Shown: positions 60,758-64,000 of the stretch, in pieces
Position numbering within the stretch: position 1 is the stretch's first letter
How the letters are laid out: every line of letters begins with the position of its first letter
NCBI RefSeq assembly: GCF_000420665.1
Contig: NZ_ATVJ01000001.1
Coordinates: forward strand, 1,240,001 to 1,304,000
Reading direction: 5' to 3'
DNA: 64,000 bases
Origin: Ponticaulis koreensis DSM 19734
GTDB taxonomy: Bacteria > Pseudomonadota > Alphaproteobacteria > Caulobacterales > Hyphomonadaceae
Notes under the pieces: model-generated
Told to the model about the DNA's origin: nothing
Database searches by the model: none
The model's input: the letters and a program-made list of their open reading frames with translations, nothing else
Made by a program: the position numbers and the translations under genes

Positions 60758-61528
60758 TTACGCGCCCGGCTTTCGATAGGCAGGGCAGTTCACGCTTACA
60801 TAGTCCCGCCTGTCATCGGGATGAATGATGAGCGCTGTCAGCTGCCCGCCATAGACGGCAGCTGTATCAATGCCAGTGGCGTGCGGAAACTCGCGCGGAC
60901 CGTCAAAGAAGGGTTCATGGCCAAAAATGACATCGCCAAACCGGCCATCATAGCGTTCTGCCCAGAAGGGATCGTCCGGGGTCTGATGACCGCTTGCGAT
61001 GAAGGCACCGGAATAGTGGTCGACAAAGCGTGTGCGATAGATTTTCTCCACGCTGCGCTGGTCATGACGTTCAAGCCGTTCCACCTCATCCCAGTCATGC
61101 GGGAAGGACCACATATCGCCCGGAATGCCGCCATGCACGGCGAGCAGATTACGATCATGGTTCCGCCAGAAATGACGTGCTTTCAGCAGAGTATCCCAGT
61201 CCTCTTCTGTCGCGTCCGACATGAAAGCGACAAGTTCCGGAGAGCTCTCTCCCATTTTGCGCGCGACTTTCGGACTGTCCTGCAGGCGAAGGCGATAGCG
61301 TAAATGCTTGTCCTCATGATTGCCGCGCAGAAGGGTCGTTTCGGTATCGGAATGATGGATGAGCTGGCTCACAATGCGCACCGTGCCGACCGGGTCTGGC
61401 CCTTTATCGACAAGATCGCCGACAAAAATCAGCTTATCCTCCGTAGACGGAGTAAGCCGGTCGAGCAGGTCTTTAAGCTGGTCTGACATCCCGTGGACAT
61501 CGCCGATGAAAATCAGTCGATCAGGCAT
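60758..61528 (-). CDS. Metallophosphoesterase (protein-phosphatase or Ap4A-hydrolase type)
   Basis: A 256-residue calcineurin-like phosphoesterase. Metal-binding motifs are FIGDVHGMSDQL, FVGDLVDKGPDPVG and LLRGNHEDKHLRYR, then LAVHGGIPGDMW and GHEPFFDG with the second His pair. The spacing matches bacterial PrpA/PrpB-like Ser/Thr phosphatases and Ap4A hydrolases; I cannot decide between them. Its start overlaps the end of the LytTR gene by 8 bases, so it is translated with that gene and may act in the same signalling path. Confidence 0.88.
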   Translation of the reverse strand: MPDRLIFIGDVHGMSDQLKDLLDRLTPSTEDKLIFVGDLVDKGPDPVGTVRIVSQLIHHSDTETTLLRGNHEDKHLRYRLRLQDSPKVARKMGESSPELVAFMSDATEEDWDTLLKARHFWRNHDRNLLAVHGGIPGDMWSFPHDWDEVERLERHDQRSVEKIYRTRFVDHYSGAFIASGHQTPDDPFWAERYDGRFGDVIFGHEPFFDGPREFPHATGIDTAAVYGGQLTALIIHPDDRRDYVSVNCPAYRKPGA

Positions 61529-62378
61529 GGTGCACCTCGCCCGGCAGCCGGTCGCGATAGCTGCGCGAGCCGGTTAGGGTGACACCATTATCGAGCTGGA
61601 TCGTTACATTACCGTCGCGTGTTGGGATGATCTCCTGAATATGATCGCCGTGCACAATATAGGATCTGTGGACACGGATATGGTTGGTGCCGGTTTCTGC
61701 GAGCAGGCGTTCCAGCGAGGATAATGTCATTCGCGCGAGATGCGTGCCATGCTGCGTTGTGATTTCAACATAGTTTGATGCGGCGGCCGCGTAAATCACA
61801 TCTTCTGCATTCAGGAAAAGCGTACGCCCACCGCTCTTCAGTGTAAGGCGGCCCTCTTTGCGGGCATCGGAGCGTGCGGCCTGCGCTTCCAGTCTGCGCT
61901 GTTCCATTGTCCTGCTCACGGCGAAAAAGGTGACAACCAGCACGTAGGAATAGGCATCCTTGCGATATTCGTAGAGCCAGATGGACGGGTCTGCGAGGCC
62001 GAATTCATACTCATATCCGACGAGCGGCGGATAGCTCATCTTGCGGAGCGCCACCATGATCAGCGTATGGATAATGGAGAAGGCAATGCTCGCCAGAATG
62101 TGTGCGGGCAGGGACGTCTTCCATGACTGAAGCGAGACCGGAAAACGGCTCAGCATGACCGGCACGATCAGAAAGCCGATCAGGCTGGCAATGTGAGACG
62201 CCCCCTCACGCAGCCAGGGTTCCAGCCCCGGCTCAAGACCTGCACGCGCGGCATCATCAGCCAGTGACACAGACAGCACAAACCAGGAGGCGGCTGTAAA
62301 CAACAGCACGAATATCCATGCGCGCTGGTCGGCGTGGGCATCTGCGATCGCTTCAGGATGGGTGTGTTTCTCGGCCAT
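61521..62378 (-). CDS. Membrane LytTR transcriptional regulator
   Basis: From the ATG at 62378 the protein has 285 residues; the open frame continues 27 codons with no site. Four membrane segments occupy about residues 20-175 (WIFVLLFTAASWFVLSVSL, IASLIGFLIVPVMLS, HILASIAFSIIHTLIMVA, and AYSYVLVVTFFAVS). A short coiled linker (MEQRRLEAQAARSDAR) leads to a C-terminal LytTR DNA-binding domain with LFLNAEDVIYAAAASNYVEI, RMTLSSLERLL and FIRVHRSYIVHGDHI-type sequence (HIRVHRSYIVHGDHI). Membrane-bound LytTR proteins may sense a membrane signal. It is divergent from the acyltransferase gene, a probable target. Confidence 0.87.
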   Translation of the reverse strand: MAEKHTHPEAIADAHADQRAWIFVLLFTAASWFVLSVSLADDAARAGLEPGLEPWLREGASHIASLIGFLIVPVMLSRFPVSLQSWKTSLPAHILASIAFSIIHTLIMVALRKMSYPPLVGYEYEFGLADPSIWLYEYRKDAYSYVLVVTFFAVSRTMEQRRLEAQAARSDARKEGRLTLKSGGRTLFLNAEDVIYAAAASNYVEITTQHGTHLARMTLSSLERLLAETGTNHIRVHRSYIVHGDHIQEIIPTRDGNVTIQLDNGVTLTGSRSYRDRLPGEVHHA

Positions 62379-62557
62379 GGTATTTTCTGACACACATTCG
62401 CGCTTTGAATAAATGGGCAAGTTCGTCACTCGTCCCTCAGCGCCGTATTTCGTCCTCATCAGGCGTAGTTTGTCCCGCTCTGCCGGTCTTTGCGTATAGG
62501 CGTGCGACGACGCGCGGCGGCCATGGCTTTCTCCCCGCTAAACGGGAGACATTCCAG

Positions 62558-63757
62558 ATGACTGACATGACAACACGGCGATACGACCTCGACTGGCTCC
62601 GTGTAATCGCCTTTCTGATCCTCATTTTTTACCACACCGGTATGTTTTATGTGACGTGGGGCTGGCATGTGAAAAGCGTGCACGCAGGGCCGGATGCCGA
62701 ATGGCTGATGCTGCTTACCAATCCGTGGAGGCTATCGCTTCTCTTCTTCATTTCGGGCGTGGCGCTGCGCTTTCTGGCCGATAAAGGCGGGATTGGCGCG
62801 CGCATGCGTGAGCGCAGTTGGCGGCTGGGCATTCCTATCCTGTTTGGCATGGCGGTGATCGTCGCCCCGCAAAGCTGGCTGCAGCTCGTTGAAAGCGGTG
62901 AGTTTGAAGGAAGCTTCTGGGCGTTCTGGCCGGAATATATCGATCCGATGAGCGAGTTCTCTATCACCACGCCGACATGGAACCATCTCTGGTATGTGGT
63001 CTATCTGCTCGTCTACACCCTGATCCTGTTGCCGCCATCTGGCCTGATCAGCCGGTTTATGCAGGGGGCAGGCGAGAAGGTCACGCGCTTTCTCTTTGCT
63101 GGACGGTTTGGCATTCTGAGCGCGCTCGCCATCCCGGTGCTGCCACATATTCTTTATCGCGTACTGCTCGATCCGCATTTTCCGACGACGCACAACCTCA
63201 CCGAGGATTGGGCCAATCACGCGCACAGCTTCACCATGCTGTTGATGGGGTTTGTGCTCGCCAAGGATAAGCATTTCTGGAGCGCTGTCCGCCGCAGCCT
63301 GCCATGGGCCGCGGGCCTAGTTCTGACGCTCGGCGCGACCTTATCCGTAGTCTGGACGAACTGGGAAGCCTGGGCGGAAAGCGGCAATTACGACTGGATC
63401 ATCTGGCCGGCCCGCATTGCGCGCCTTGCCTATGCTTGGATCATGATCCTGACACTGATCGGTCTGGCAGCGCGGTATCTGCTTCATGATAGCCCGGCGC
63501 TTCGCTATATGACCGAGGCCGTCTTCCCCTGGTATATTCTGCATCAGACCCTCACCGTGATGGCCGGTTTCTGGCTAACGCGTCAGGGCCTGCCGGTTGA
63601 GGTGGAGTTTCCGCTCGTCGTGCTGGCAACCTTCGGGGGCTGCGCCTTGCTGCACGAACTTGTCATCCGCCGTATCGGCTGGTTTAGGCCTCTGTTCGGA
63701 CTGAAACCGAGGCCCGGTTCCACCCCGTCGGACAGAGCGATACAAGTGGCAGGCTGA
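62558..63757 (+). CDS. Membrane acyltransferase (acyltransferase-3 family, OpgC-like)
   Basis: The ATG at 62558 has GGGAG 9 bases upstream; the long open frame to 62318 runs over the divergent gene. The 399-residue protein has about ten membrane helices. Family marks are YDLDWLRVIAFLILIFYHTGMFY with the catalytic-region His, FFISGVALRF and the ending PWYILHQTLTVMAGFWL. Members transfer acyl groups to sugars, peptides or periplasmic glucans; OpgC succinylates glucans. Its substrate here is unknown. The LytTR regulator gene lies 179 bases away on the opposite strand. Confidence 0.88.
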   Translation: MTDMTTRRYDLDWLRVIAFLILIFYHTGMFYVTWGWHVKSVHAGPDAEWLMLLTNPWRLSLLFFISGVALRFLADKGGIGARMRERSWRLGIPILFGMAVIVAPQSWLQLVESGEFEGSFWAFWPEYIDPMSEFSITTPTWNHLWYVVYLLVYTLILLPPSGLISRFMQGAGEKVTRFLFAGRFGILSALAIPVLPHILYRVLLDPHFPTTHNLTEDWANHAHSFTMLLMGFVLAKDKHFWSAVRRSLPWAAGLVLTLGATLSVVWTNWEAWAESGNYDWIIWPARIARLAYAWIMILTLIGLAARYLLHDSPALRYMTEAVFPWYILHQTLTVMAGFWLTRQGLPVEVEFPLVVLATFGGCALLHELVIRRIGWFRPLFGLKPRPGSTPSDRAIQVAG

Positions 63758-63760
63758 CCG

Positions 63761-64000
63761 TCAGGCCGGCCTGCGCGCCAGATAAATCCCCGCAATCATC
63801 AGACAAATGCCGATGAGCTTTTTCAGATCAAGCGGGGATTTTACGGCGCCGAACCATCCGAAATGATCGATGAGTGCAGCGCATATGATCTGGCCCAGCA
63901 AGACGCAGAGAATGGCCGGGCCAATGCCCATACGCGGGGCCAGCCAGGTGATCGACAGAATGTAGAACACCATGGCGAGCCCGGCCAGAAACAACCATGG
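63761..64000 (-). CDS. YdcZ/DUF606-family small transporter, 3' part (gene runs past the window end)
   Basis: The frame is open to the edge of the window, so the start lies outside. The readable part has three membrane segments, LAGLAMVFYILSITWLAPRM, GPAILCVLLGQIICAALI and KKLIGICLMIAGIYLARRPA, with the family phrase LIDHFGWFG between. YdcZ proteins belong to the drug/metabolite transporter superfamily, and their substrate is unknown. It is convergent with the acyltransferase gene, 3 bases apart. Confidence 0.83.
   Translation of the reverse strand, partial: PWLFLAGLAMVFYILSITWLAPRMGIGPAILCVLLGQIICAALIDHFGWFGAVKSPLDLKKLIGICLMIAGIYLARRPA

Overview
The window looks like a moderately GC-rich alphaproteobacterial chromosome. 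A Hyphomonadaceae/Maricaulales-type aquatic organism is my inference, not a demonstrated placement. The supports are a complete Ccm system I cytochrome c maturation block, an alphaproteobacterial-type RpoH, two RcnB-family periplasmic proteins, ExoD, the folE-hisI pair, many secreted lipoproteins and dense small operons with ATGA-type overlaps. I see no integrase, transposase, plasmid or CRISPR genes. The one phage-related fold (tail collar) sits in secreted proteins without other phage genes.

Layout. 0-8 kb: the 3' end of proB, a MarR regulator, a secreted S46 dipeptidyl-peptidase and the ccmF-ccmG-ccmH'-ccmH-ccmI operon on the minus strand; ccmH' is a cysteine-less CcmH paralogue. 8-14.5 kb: a membrane pseudokinase/FGE-fold fusion, a TadG-like von Willebrand A protein and a lipoprotein carboxylesterase. 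14.4-17 kb: a PAS-GAF histidine kinase with two single-domain response regulators. 17-20.2 kb: an uncharacterised protein overlapping an APH-type kinase, and an epoxide-hydrolase-like enzyme. 20.2-20.6 kb: degenerate palindromic repeats beside tRNA-Val(GAC). 20.7-28.7 kb: a SpoU methyltransferase, RcnB, rpoH, a chemoreceptor fused to PilZ, sodC, rluD and a TetR regulator. 29-36 kb: a zinc-ribbon membrane protein, phoD, rluA, a dodecin-like protein, hisI, folE and a DUF2254 protein. 36-43 kb: lipoproteins, a hybrid histidine kinase, three tandem secreted tail-collar proteins, a dicarboxylate-type symporter and a cytochrome c lipoprotein. 44-52 kb: cysS, small lipoproteins and membrane proteins, a GSA-aminotransferase-like enzyme, and the cytochrome bd (CIO-type) operon with a divergent MarR gene and a 30-bp palindrome between them. 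52-64 kb: exoD, amn, rfbC, a sterol-desaturase-like hydroxylase, cysQ, accA, ychJ, GST, VOC, DUF3137, a metallophosphoesterase, a LytTR membrane regulator divergent from an acyltransferase, and a partial YdcZ transporter.

How it fits together. The Ccm block would mature c-type cytochromes such as the lipoprotein cytochrome at 42.7 kb, while cydAB gives a heme-c-independent branch. RpoH, SodC, RcnB proteins and the MarR genes point to envelope and oxidative stress responses. Several genes combine known domains in unusual ways, or keep a fold while losing its catalytic or ligand residues (ccmH', the pseudokinase, the dodecin-like protein). These, the tail-collar triplet and the repeat cluster near tRNA-Val are the best leads. 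All family calls were made by reading motifs; no database search was run.
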